NCBI RefSeq assembly: GCF_026151205.1
Contig: NC_087072.1
Location: forward strand, 25,139,799-25,203,798
DNA from: Bolinopsis microptera
Lineage: Eukaryota > Ctenophora > Tentaculata > Lobata > Bolinopsidae
Direction: 5' to 3'
DNA length: 64,000 bases
The notes beneath the pieces are model-generated. The model was not told the DNA's origin, ran no database searches, and saw only the letters and a list, made by a program, of their open reading frames with translations. How positions within the stretch are numbered: position 1 is the first letter of the stretch; each line of letters begins with the position of its first letter. This document shows positions 52,172 to 63,469 of this stretch, in pieces. The position numbers were made by a program, and so were the translations under genes.

Positions 52172-53366
52172 ATATTCGGCAGATGTCTTTGATAATTCAT
52201 AACCATATCTTTAAATTTTTTCAAACATAAATGATGCACTATTCCATGTCTTATTTTTGTTCAGGAGGAGAATAATACAATTCAAATCTTGATACTTTAA
52301 CTGGGCTATGCAATTTGTCAACAACCAATTTCAAATTAAGAAAAGATACTGTGAGTGTGCCACTGCTTCTTAGCAAACCAGAGCTGCCCTTCTAAGCATC
52401 TTACAGTTTTTAATACTATTCAGGATCACTGAGGTGCAACTGAAACTGCTTTTCGGCAGTTTCATTCTAGTTTAATAGTTTCCGGAAGCTTGCCACGTTT
52501 TCGGATCAAAGAAGAGAGATGCACTGATCAGCTAGTCTTTGAAATAAAAAGTCTTCATACAACAATTGATTGTAACAATTCAAATTTCATTTCCATAACA
52601 GGTAAAATATCCAGTATCATACCCCTTCATTTAAACATTTAACATTAACATACCTAATATCGGAAAAAATATAGGCGCGATGGCAATACACAATATAACA
52701 GAAAATAATTTTTCCCAAAATGTTTTTTTTCAAACTTTCTGTTCGATATTTTCGAATATGTCAAGGGTCATAATTTGTCTACGAATTATTTTTACCACGT
52801 CTACATTATTCCCGACAAAAGGCAAGATGCTGCATTAAATCTTCTGTAAAACTACATTAACTAGTTCACAACACAAGCTTACAAATAAAAAATGTAAAAT
52901 AAATTTTGTATGTCAAAAAATTAGAATATCGTAGTCGATTCAATTGTTTACCCCTTCAGCTTCATACATAATTTCTAAACTTACTCAAATTTGAAAGTAT
53001 CACTGTCTAAAACTGAGTTAACTTAACTATCTATAGTAGAGACAAAATATAAAATAACAAAGTCATGAACAGCTATCATCGAGCATGTAAATCAGAAGTT
53101 AGAATCTCTGAAATTGTGGAAAAAAAAGATTAATAAATTAGAATATTTTAAGTTGAAAGAAACCCCAATCACCTTCACTGTTTTAAGAAACTTAAACCAC
53201 CTCAAGCCAACATAAGATAATAAAATGAATAAAAATTGGGCAATAAAAATTAAACATATGCATAATTACCTATTTACCAAGTAGAAAATGTTCAACATTA
53301 AAACTGTTATATTCCAGCTTACAGTTCTACAAAAATACAACCAGTGAAAAAAATACAGCACCACCT
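52172..53366. other. 3' UTR of the peptidase gene and convergent spacer
   Basis: AT-rich sequence with the peptidase poly(A) signal at 52543-52548 and, further on, the 3' UTR of the minus-strand gene. I see no coding signal. Confidence 0.45.
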
Positions 53367-56300
53367 TCAACTTCTGTTTCTCAAGTCCTTTGGGAAAGTT
53401 GTGTTTTTTCCGATGTACACATAGGGTAAGTTCCAGTTGAAAACAGGTAATTTTAGAGTAAAACAGGCCTGACAAGCGGCTCCTTGTTCGGAAAGCCATT
53501 TCTTTTCAAATCCTCGCGGAGCCTGGTAGATTACCCCTGAAATGTGTTCAGTTAATAAAGTAGGTGATAACACGAGCACAGGTTATACAAACATAGGTTT
53601 AGGATGATAGGATTGCAATATTTGTAAAATTTTGTGTTCGAAAAATCAAAATAGAGAAGTGCTGAACTGACAAGGCAAAGAAAATAAAAATCAGTCACTA
53701 ATATCTAGCACACAGATGGATTGTGATATGACACGATTGGTTAACAGTTGATTGGCAGATTAAATCCGCACAAACGTACCATCAACAGTAACTTCTCCCC
53801 ACCAATTCTCCTCAACCTTTCTACTAGAGAACACAGCCCCAGGACACTGTCCCAACAAACTCTGCTTGTAATCCAGTTCCTCTTGCCTCCACCCAGATAG
53901 CCCCGGAACTGGGACACAAAGTTTCTCACAGCACGCTTCAAAGCAGGACACTAGAGCCTGGTCCACACTTTGAGAGCCCCTACTCTTGTGTAACAGGTTC
54001 CCGTGGAGTGTTGCAGTGAGTTGTACTCTGTTGGTTTTGATGACAAGGTGGTAAATTGGCGGGAAGAACCCTCTCAGTTTGCACATGAAATGCAGCATTT
54101 TGGCGTAGAAATTAGTCTGTTGTTTGAACTTTCTGCAGGAGGCTTTAGACCCCAGCGCGGATCTGATACTCCCTGCAGCCAGCTGCGCGGCTTCAGTCTG
54201 AGTAACTCCCTCTCCGACACCACTGAAACTCTCCTCAACAGTTACCACACAGCACCAGGGTGATATAAAGTCGTCAGGACGATGCTGGACAACTAACACT
54301 GGGTGAGACAGACCCTCGTTGTCACATAGCGTAGAAACTGGTTTTAGGATATGGCCTATCTTCATTTTATTTACAGCAGCTTGGGATTGTGTAAGTTTGA
54401 GGTGAGTGGGTGCCTTAGAGCTTACCTGAGCGTTAGGGTCATCTTCATCGTCCTCACTGTCGTCAGACTGGATTCCAAAGTTGTAGCTGCTGAGCTTGGA
54501 CGAGATATTCTGCAGTTCTATTTCGTAGTCTGGAGAGTTGTGCATTTCTGGAACTGCGGATGAAGCAGCTATCGTGTGCAATTGTGGAGTGTGAAACTGG
54601 TCTTCTGAAGAGGTAGTGCAGTTTAAGAGCGAGGGACAGGGTTGAGATGTAGAAGAGAGTGAGGGCTCGATGACAATTTGCTGGACTGGAGTCAAGAGTG
54701 GAGCTTCACTTTGACTTAGAGGTTGCTGGGCTGAATGCAAGGAAGTGGCTTCTTCAGACATTATCGGTTCCTGACCTCCCGATGAGGAAAAGGCCTGTTC
54801 TGATGGAGAATTCCATAAATTGGCAGTTGCATTATCTAAGCTGGAAGGAGGTGGAGCTGATGATGTTACACTCAGTGCATTTTGATCGGATGATTGAGAA
54901 GAGCCTCCAAGTGGGACGTAATTTCCAGCCTGCTCGTCTATAACGATATCATCCAGCATTGAAGGAATAGAGGGCAAAGAAGGGAGATCCAGTAAGGACA
55001 AATCATCATCGTCATCAGAGCTGTCATCAGAACAGTCATCACTATCAATCAAGACGTGAGAATTACTGACACTTGGTTTCTTCAGAACCTTTTTCGTTTT
55101 CTCACCTTCTTTCTGACTCCCTTTATAAGTATTCCCGAGAGTCGCGTCCGGTTCATTCCAACTGCCGAGACTCTGAACACCATCCTCACTATCCTTTACC
55201 ATGGCTGCCTTGACTTCATCTTCTCCCGGGTCCTTTTGGGTACACGACCGATTCTTCCGCTCCTTACTGTAAGTGTAATCAATGTCCTTACTTCTACCCC
55301 TGCCAGAGCTTTTACCTCTGCCTGCTGACTGCTTCCTCTTGTAAGAGTCAGGCCGGTTGATGGCACTAGTTCCGCTATTATTTATAGGAGCCGGTTGTCT
55401 GATGGTTAAGTCGTGTCCCCTGATCTGAGGAGCCTGGTGTCTTGCAGGAGGACCTCCAGCAGGCTGATTCCTCGGAACTAACGGTCCTGTATAACCTGTG
55501 TCAGAACAGCCGTACGCTTTGTTAGTGTAAGGGTCAATACCAGTGAGACGTATCGGAGGGCGAGCAACAGGAGGTCTGTACTCGTGAACAGGTGGATGTT
55601 GGCCTCTCGGTGCGTTGTTAAAAGGCTGGCGAGATTGATGTTGGCCTCTCGGTGCGTTGTTAAAAGGCTGGCGAGGTGGATGTTGGTCTCTCGGTGCGTT
55701 GTTAAAAGGCTGGCGAGGTGGATGTTGGTCTCTCGGTGCGTTGTTAAAAGGCTGGCGAGGTGGATGTTGGCCTTTTTGGCCGTTGTTGAAATGTTGGCGA
55801 GGTGGATGTTGGTCTCTCGGTGCGTTGTTAAAAGGCTGGCGAGGTGGATGTTGGTCTCTCGGTGCGTTGTTAAAAGGTTGGCGAGGTGGATGTTGGCCCC
55901 TCGGTGCGTTGTTGAAATGTTGGCGAGGTGGATGTTGGTCTCTTGGGCTATCTTCGTACGGCTGAGGGTAATTTTGAGGGGGTGGGCGTGGGGGCAAGTT
56001 GTCATTACAAGGCATACGAATTGCATGAGCACCATCGTGGGAGAAGGGAGGGTAGTTGGGGTTAGTAAACCCTTGGTTGGGAGGAGCAGGATATCTTGTA
56101 CCATCATTGGGTTGAGACTGCCGAGTAGGAGGTCCTTGCTGCCCAGATTTGGGCTGGTCTCTGTAATAATTCTGCCTTGAATCCAAGTGATTTCGCAAAT
56201 CTTCTCTATTATTATGATTGTTTCTATTATTAGGAGGTTGATCAGAGTTCTGTTTATTGGTATCCTGGTCCTTGTATCTGATATCCTGACAAGCAAACTG

Positions 56301-57351
56301 AGGCTCCACATTCGCTGGTTTGAGATTGGGTTTTTGGTTTTGCTGAGGGGGCTTGTCGACAAACGGTTGGACGGGATTTGTTGGCTTGTTCCAGTTTGGC
56401 TGGACTGCTTTGTAGCACACCATCTGAAATTAGTACTCGTGTTATTTACCGAGAAGAACAATATTTCAGTTACATTATGTGACAAAAATGGCCGCAAAAC
56501 TATGGAAAAATATACCGCGGACTGACCATAAAGTTCGACATATTTCAATGTTTCAATGAGATGGAAACACTGACAGGAGGCCCCATTTTTGGGCATTTGC
56601 TTTTTGTACTTACCGATTTAATCTTACCACCCTTCTCAAGAAACTCTAGAGTCTCCTGCAGCTGGATTTGCTTGACTTCAGGTAACATGCACTGTAGATC
56701 TAACAGTGTTCTTTTGTCAGCTAGGCACTCTAAAACCTACCAGAATTATTGTTAGCTTCATTGATAATATCTTGTTACATGATAGATATTAACTGGATAA
56801 TAATATGCATTATGAAGAAACATTATTATATACATTATGTTACTATTGGGGTATTTGATCTGAGAGAGGTTCCAAAACTAATGTTTTGATCTAAAGATGT
56901 AAAGTATGATCCGCACAGCTTTTGAGAGTATGCTGGTGTTTTCTGGTGTAACATTCCAATTACCTTTTCACATTCCAATTACCTTTTCACTGATGTGTTG
57001 CCGCTTCATGTTGGGCTTATTACTGAATATCTTTAGATGCCACGCCGAATTGTGGTATACCACCTGTATTGCAATGGGATTAACAATAAGAAAGGAAAGA
57101 AGTAAAATGAAAGTTATCCAGCTTTTAATGGTTCAAAATTAAGGAAGCAGCGTTTTTAGGTGCTAATGTAAACATTTATTTCTAATTTCCTTAACAGGAA
57201 ATTGTACGAAAAAGTGGACCTTATTATCCTTCTTCAACATCTCCAGGTAATTCTTGAGAGTTTCTAGAGGAAGGTTTGTCATGGTGACCAATACACTGAT
57301 ATGAGCATGTCCCCCAGCAGCAGCCAAGGATTTCAGTATATCATCGCTCAT
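53367..57351 (-). CDS. Unrecognised protein with N-terminal winged-helix-like and C-terminal dsRBD-like regions
   Basis: Exons 57351-57196, 56736-56614, 56423-53780 and 53536-53367 join in phase to give 1030 residues. The first two exons each encode a small helical unit of winged-helix type (ILKSLAAAGGHAHISVLVT, LEMLKKDNKVHFFVQ; VLECLADKRTLLDLQCMLP, LEFLEKGGKIKS). A long disordered Pro/Gln/Asn-rich part follows, with eight 14-residue repeats (PRDQHPPRQPFNNA) around residues 254-372. After it come a basic region (KRKQSAGRGKSSGRGRSKD) and a Ser/Asp-rich region (DDCSDDSSDDDDD). Near residues 785-860 lies a dsRBD-like segment (PVSTLCDNEGL ... GVGEGVTQTEAAQLAAG) and a weaker one follows. The last exon (VDGVIYQAPRGFEKK ... 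DLRNRS) was recognised from its acceptor and phase. I infer RNA binding. The family is unknown to me. Confidence 0.75.
55584..55945. repeat. 42-bp coding tandem repeat
   Basis: Eight full copies and one partial copy of a 42-bp unit (plus strand GGCGAGGTGGATGTTGGTCT, CTCGGTGCGTTGTTAAAA) encode the 14-residue repeat of the minus-strand gene. The length is a multiple of 3, so copy number can vary without breaking the frame. The open plus-strand frames are shadows. Confidence 0.92.
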
Positions 57352-57811
57352 CTTGTTTATATTACCTTCTAGTGAGATCGGTACGGTGGTTATACTAGGG
57401 TTAATATAATGGTTATACTAGGGTTAGCGAAATACTGAGCATTATTGAGCGAGATATTTGTTGATAATTTGTCGACTCCACGTTCTAATTTGTGAACAGT
57501 GGTTATTTGTGATTGTAAGTATCAAGGAAACAAAATAATGAAAAGTCTGTTATGGCGCCAATCGTTTGACATAAGGGTCAATGCTTTAACAATGTTTAAG
57601 AGGTATCAAAATACAAAATAATAATTTAAGACAATACGTTAGAGTCACCATAACTCTTATAATATGAAGTTTGCTACTTCACAGCTCTAAATATCTTAAA
57701 CTCAAACCGATAGCTTGAATTTTGCAACTATTATATACAGTTCAAGCACGTGATCGAATCCTCAAAAACTCTCAATATAACTTAAATGGAAATTGATAAA
57801 ACTGGTCATTT
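57352..57811. other. Spacer between MRPL3 and the winged-helix/dsRBD gene
   Basis: A short duplicated phrase GGTTATACTAGGGTTA occurs twice near 57390-57425. The rest is AT-rich with no gene signal. It holds the promoter of the downstream minus-strand gene and the MRPL3 3' UTR. Confidence 0.45.
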
Positions 57812-58930
57812 TCAGAATTTCTGCCTATCTCGCCTTTTCTCATAAACGTCCTCAAATCTCTCAGAAGGATCGATCACACTATTATCATAGATCTCAGAAC
57901 CAAGATCTGTTCTGTCGCCTAGAAAAGTGGGATAATGTAACAGTGGGCCCTGGATAGGATCCTTGTGTTCCGAGTCTGATAAGTAGAGGAAACACCCGTT
58001 TACACCCTGGACATGCCCCTCTACAATTATATACCTCTTCTCGTAGTTAGCGAATAATATTTGGGCATTTCGGGTAGTGTGGGGTTTATTTCCCATGATT
58101 CCGGGCATTTTCTTGCCCTTTAAAACACGAGCAAGACCCTGGGTTGAGATGGAACCGGGACGACGATGAGTTTTTCCACCGCTGAATTTGGGTTGCCCCT
58201 TGTACCCCCACCGCCGGATAACTCCCTGGAACCCTCTGTTTATCGTCAACCCACTGATATCAAGATACTGACCCACGAAGAAATGAGATACGTCTATCTT
58301 GTAGTTCACTGGTAGAGCTTGTTCAGCAGTGATAAGGAAACTGTGGGTTGCTTGTTTTGGAGTCATGCCAATACTGAAGAAATCCTTTTGTTGAGCCAGG
58401 GGTACTTCTTCAATATTATCCTGTTCAAAAGCAGCCAGTTTTATGGACAGCCGCTCATCCTATTATGGTTAAACACCGGTTGACAACTCATCACGTAGTT
58501 GTCCTGAATCTCCAGATAAGTTGAAACAACAATGTCCCCAGTCTGAGGAAGGACCTTGTCTCCCCGTGTTTTCTGGCGATCAGGCCCGTTCTCTGCATCC
58601 CTCCTGAAACTCAACCTGCTGCACCTCTCCCTCAAACTTCTTATTACCCTCCAGAAACAGTCTCCTGATATTCCGACGGTCGTCTTCTAGGAACTCTTTG
58701 TAAAGTGACACGGACTCTGAAGTATGTCCTGTGTAAGAGTGCGGTTGTGGGACCGGGGGAGGGGCAGGAGCATCTCTAACGGCCCTTCTACGAGTATTGG
58801 GAGGCTCCTCTGTTTCAGGGTCACGTGCTCTTATAGGGTATCCGAATATATCCTTCTTGATACCTAATGAGAGGGAGCGGGAGGTGGTGAGATGAGGGGA
58901 TAGGATCTCAGCTAGCAGTGTTCGTAACAT
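57812..58930 (-). CDS. MRPL3: MRPL3 (uL3m), mitochondrial ribosomal protein, with three frameshifts
   Basis: uL3m is a core large-subunit protein of the mitochondrial ribosome. The N-terminal frame (58930 down to about 58590) has an Arg-rich start fit for mitochondrial import. The C-terminal frame (58432 to 57812) has SIGMTPKQATHSF, VGQYLDISG, NRGFQGVIRRWGYKGQP, KTHRRPGSI, GKKMPGIMGN and NGCFLYLSD, all expected. Between them the conserved RTGLIARKHG lies in a second frame (about 58585) and DKVLPQTGDIVVS, TYLEIQDNYVMS in a third (about 58558-58480); the first frame then returns at ERLSIKLAAFE. Each change is a shift of -1 and each lies at or near a G run, so single missing G bases would explain all three. 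The two outer frames are identical (offset divisible by 3). Assembly error is most likely; a fresh pseudogene is the alternative. No intron is evident. Confidence 0.85.
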
Positions 58931-59621
58931 CCTGACCGGAGATCTTTGTTAGTGACGAGTCATTGGGGAATGGAAATATTGAACACATAGTAATATCATA
59001 ACTTTCAGCGAAAGACATCTTCAATTATAAATACACGCAATTAGGAGAACTTCGTAATGGAAGACGACGACTCTATTGAACTAGTTAAATTGTATTGTGA
59101 AACTGATCGAATTTGTAACACAATTATTGAAAAATTTACTACGATATTATCATAACATTAAATCAAAAAATATTTGAGAATGATAAAAAAGCATTCTACA
59201 AGAGAAAAATCCAAAAATGGATCTAGATTAATTTCAGGAATATCAGGTCTTTTAAAAGTTAAAACAGAAATAAACCCAAACTTCAAGTTCTGGTGAGTCC
59301 TGAATTAAGAGGATTATCTCAGCGGTCGCGATTCTAACTAAAATGCGGTTATTTTTAGAACCTATCTAGGAATAAACTAGATTGGTCAACTATAATTTAA
59401 GTTAACAAAATGTCTAGGAATCTTTGAAACTCATCCAACATAAATAAAAATTGTCTCAGGAATATCAACAAGAATAAAATGTTCGAAAATCAATTACAAT
59501 AAAATACTATGACCATTAAAATAATCAGCAAATAAAAATACCTTCAAATAAAACCTATAAAAATTGATTAAAAACATGTAAAACTCGTAACAATATTGCT
59601 ACAATTATCCCAACTATTTCA
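58931..59621. other. Spacer between the CS-domain gene and MRPL3
   Basis: AT-rich sequence with no open frame of note. It holds the MRPL3 promoter and the 3' UTR of the upstream minus-strand gene. Confidence 0.4.
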
Positions 59622-60739
59622 CTACTCCAAGCCATCCATGTCATCAGAGTTAGCATCATAGTTGATCTCGTTGAAGAAAGACTTCGTATAGTCGTCTCCG
59701 ATCTCTTCTTCTTCGGTAAGATACTCCTCAGAACTCGGCTCCTCTCCAATACAGATCTCAACCTGAACAGCAAATACATCAAATGGGGAACTCTAGAGAA
59801 AATTTCAATATTGGTGGATTTACCTCTGTGTTTCGATCTCATACAAGGAATTTGTAAACTGTTTAACCGGTGAAGAGTAAAAGTTATGACAACTAAAAAT
59901 GCTCATATTCTGGTCTCACGTTCTCTGCTATTGGTAGTGGAGGAGGCATCACTGTCTCCTCTTCCTCGCTATCAGTTTCATCGTCTGAGTCTACAGCTCT
60001 ACTGAAATCTAATTTAATAGTTCCCTTCTTAGCACCGTTCTGCAGTAACCCTTTCCATTTTACAGGCTCCATCTTCGTGAGTGTGGCTCGCACTTCTGAA
60101 TTGTTTGCAGAAACCTTCATATCCTTCACTTCAGCGAACAGATCGTATCTAGAGAGAAGGAGGTTAAAGGAAAGATTAAAGGTCTGAAGGCATTTTTTGG
60201 AAGAATTGTCAAACTTACATTCAGATTCTATCGAGAAACTGATATGATGGAGGGCACTTGAAGAATGCAATGGCACATCAAAAACTAGTTACTAGTTAAA
60301 AGTCAAAATTCAGCGAGCTTACTTGAACTTGAAGAGAAATCCTGAGTTCCAAGTAGAGAACTCTAGTGTTTTATCCCCAATAAGCAACATCTTGTACTTC
60401 CCCACATCCTTAATCTGAATACTGATGCCAACTTTCCTCTTTCTCTGGTGCCATAAAACTAAAGGTTGTTTTGTGATGCTGTCCAGTCCAATACCTCCTT
60501 TAACCTAGGTAGAAGATATTTTATCGAAATTTGAAGACGACGAAACCAGCAATACAAGAGGATAGAGATTTATTAATTTAGCAGTGCATTAATCTGAATG
60601 TCGCTCAATATCTGGAACATAACTAGGACAACACTCTGGCGTTTACCTCTGTTGGCTGATCAATAGGTGTTGTAATAGGAGCCCGGGTCATGACTGGGGG
60701 CGGGGGATCGTTCAGTGCCAGATCATCTTCCTCTTCTAT
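59622..60739 (-). CDS. CS (p23/SGT1-like) domain protein, 3' part only
   Basis: Exons 60739-60647, 60504-60323, 60148-59920 and 59762-59622 join in phase and give the last 214 residues. The middle two exons form a CS fold: QPLVLWHQRKRKVGISIQI, KMLLIGDKTLEFSTW, KYDLFAEVKDMKV and TLTKMEPVKWKGLL. The order W-x-Q, beta strands, L-x-K, W-x-x-L is the usual CS signature, found in p23, SGT1, CHORDC1, CYB5R4, USP19 and TDRD12. The protein before it is acidic and Pro-rich (EEEDDLALNDPPPP), and the tail is strongly acidic (DSDDETDSEEEE, LTEEEEIGDDY, DSDDMDGLE-type), as in p23. The first visible exon starts in phase 0 after an acceptor, so 5' exons lie beyond 60739 and were not found. The specific family cannot be decided; Hsp90-linked chaperoning or an RNA-pathway helicase are both possible. 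Confidence 0.65.
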
Positions 60740-60864
60740 CTGAAGATTTGTGAAACAGTGAAACCCACGTAGCATCAGTGTGTTTAGTAGGTTAGTGAAA
60801 TGTCGAACAACATAATATAGAATCAGTTCTGTTACTCCTCGTGCTACTCAAATCAACACATAAA

Positions 60865-60966
60865 CCTTTTTACTGTGGGGGGGGGGGGTCAACCTCATTT
60901 TACCTCTTTTTACCTCATCCCAATTTTGCCTTTTTTGGCTGGCCTCATGAGGTAAAATGAGGTAAA
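60865..60966. repeat. Fold-back repeat with G run
   Basis: A run of about 12 G is followed by CCTCATTTTACCTC and, about 45 bases later, the inverse GAGGTAAAATGAGG. It resembles the G-started MITE ends elsewhere but has no second G/C-run end. Confidence 0.5.
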
Positions 60967-61070
60967 TCTCGGCAAAAATTTTAACAGGTAAAATTCTCTA
61001 AATCGTCAATTTAGTCACGAAGGAGTATGGAAGGAGTTCTAAATGTGTGTTCCTCTAATATAAACAGTAA

Positions 61071-61218
61071 GAAATGGTTAACTTTAGTCGAGGTCTCAGG
61101 TCTTTACAATGTCGGGAAGTTCCTGCAGGAATTTGCGCATTGCGCTGAAGCGCAAGATTCACAGCGCCAAAAGCGAAGGTCGTAGAGACATGAGACCTTG
61201 ACTAAAGTTAACCATTTC
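61071..61218. mobile_element. MITE-like element, 148 bp
   Basis: Ends GAAATGGTTAACTTTAGTC and the inverse GACTAAAGTTAACCATTTC are perfect inverted repeats, extended by AGGTCTCA/TGAGACCT with one base of offset. The interior is GC-richer with GCGCTGAAGCGC-type palindromes. It may interrupt an intron of the CS-domain gene. Confidence 0.9.
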
Positions 61219-63469
61219 ATACCATTACTATAAGAGTATGCCGCTTTCAGAGTCCTGAACACACTCCCATATCTCTTAATCGTCAATTATATGAATTTTA
61301 CCTGCTAAAATATATCATCTTTTACTGATATCATTTTAGTTTAACACTGTTAGTTTTAAAAAAGAAAATAATACTTCACACCAAATTAACACACAATATG
61401 AGAATATAAAAAGGAAGGTTTTCTTGGAGACCTGGACCGAGCATCAAAATAGTGTACATTGCTACTGTCATTGTCAAGACTCAAGAATAAGAGGGTCTAG
61501 TTGTGGGATTATGATGGATAACAGATATGATAAGTGGTAACATCCTACAAAAGAATGTTAGCTTACTAAGGAATTTTCCTCTTACTGAATCATAAAAGAA
61601 TTTAACTAAGTTCCTCCTAGTCCTAAGCATTATCTTGTTTCAGAGGGAATGAGTGATTTAAAAAGATGAGGCCGAAGAGTTAGTTGTGAAGAAGGCATTT
61701 GTACTCTGTAATTTCTAAGCTCATTTTTTTCGATATTTTTAGCTATTTACTGGTCTTGTCTTGACGTATCAGCAAGAGATCACTGGACCTCGTTAGTTGT
61801 TAGTCATGTTATGCTGATACAGTTAGTGACGAGCTATGAAGTAATCATTCGACCTCATTTAATACTGATCCTATCAATGACGAGCTATGAAGTAATCAGT
61901 GGATCTCGTCAATGCTCATCCTGTCCGGACTGTCACTGACGAGTTATAAATGAAGACCTCATTAATTCCCTTGTTCCAAGAAGATATTCCTCTGGTAACA
62001 ACCCCTTCTGGCCTGCTTCTGAACATAATATGAAGATTCGAAAACCTAGTCTACCTTAATTGGAACTTGCTGACTGCATTGGAAAATGGAGAACAATCGA
62101 GAAATGGGCAATTCCACGGTAAGGTTCCACTTGGTGAAAATGAAAAATGTTAAGATAGGCACCTAATTTTGGTTAAAATATGTTCATTAGACTCTTAACC
62201 TTACAGGTCAACAAAAGTTTTTTGTTTCATATTTACTCTAGTAGCAGGGAATAGTTGAGTGTGCACTTCGATGTATACGATTTCTGACAACACAGGGTTG
62301 TTTGATAGATCATTCTTAACCAAAATCGTTTAGGTACGCAATTTGTGTCGCTAGACATAACCCTACAGGGCAAATTTTCTAAATTACCCTCAGTCGCGTA
62401 TACGGGATTTTTGTATTTCAGCTCCTGAAGGTCATAGAGACTTCAATTTTAGCTTAAAATTACCGCAATGGCCATATTTATATACAAGTTATGAAGCAAC
62501 ATAAGGTCTCCAGTGCTTTGTTTTATAGATATTGACAAAAAACTGTTTTTTGGCTCAGCGAACCAAAAATGGGACTGAATTTTGATAACTTGAACTAGGA
62601 AAATCGTAAAGACTTGAATTTTAGCTTAAAATGAGCGCAAACATCACATCTATATACAACTTATAAAGCAATATAAGCCCTTAAATGCTTATTTGTCAAG
62701 ATATTGACAAAAATCGGTCATTTTGGCTACACGCGTGAGGAAAAATACCAAATTGGGCAACAACTTTGGTCTTTTTTTGACCAGTTTTGTGCTCGAAAGT
62801 TATTAAAATGTGCTTTGATTTTGTATATCGGGTGTTTTCTTCCAATATGGGTTTCGGTATAAATCTGGAAGCACCCGGTTCATGGGTGATAAGGGTTAAA
62901 AACCCTAAAACGTCAGGCAATGGGCGAGACAATTGTCTGAATTTGGTTATAAAAACACTTGCACTCTTTGCTAGGGTTTGCTTTTTTCCGCTACAGCGAT
63001 CAGTTTTCTAACTACTAATGCATCCCCCTTTACATCATTCTCTTTTAGATACATGATTTCTATAAGTTCTTAAAGGTACATCCGGCATGATGTAAAGTCT
63101 ATATCAAAGCATTTTAATGTGGTCTTAACAAGTTGCAAGATATTCAAATTCACTAATATAAAACAAAGATTGTAGGTTATCCTTCTTTTACATGACGTAA
63201 TATTGAGTAATTGTGGGCTTTTTGAGGGGGAGGCTATAAAATGGCCGAATATAACTTTAACGTAAACGACCCAATGATAATATTAAACGTAGAATGAAAC
63301 TACTTAAAACTTATTCAGATTCATGGTATCCTGTTTCAAGACGCTTGCTCCTGATTTTTAGCAACAATTTTTATCAACTGACCCCACGACGTTGTAATAT
63401 AATTGTGAGTAGGCAATCACTTGATCTATAAGTTTTGAACGGTAGTTTGTAAAAATAATTACATTCTAC
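61219..63469. other. Region without recognised genes, with two diverged direct repeats
   Basis: At about 61830-61970 a unit starting TGACGAGCTATGAAGTAATC and ending in a CTCATTAA/CTCGTCAA phrase occurs three times with decay. At 62430-62560 and 62606-62735 a segment of about 130 bp is repeated (AGACTTGAATTTTAGCTTAA, ATATACAACTTATAAAGCAA, TATTGACAAAAA). Near 63190-63275 CGTAAACGACCC and GACGTAATATT resemble a very decayed MITE of the TTCACATATTACGTAA family. Upstream exons of the CS-domain gene may be hidden here. Confidence 0.5.

Noticed and set aside
55478-56596. Minus-strand 372-codon frame and plus-strand 198- and 102-codon frames
   Set aside because: Shadows of the 42-bp coding repeat and the exon of the winged-helix/dsRBD gene. 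Their reading does not match splice phases.
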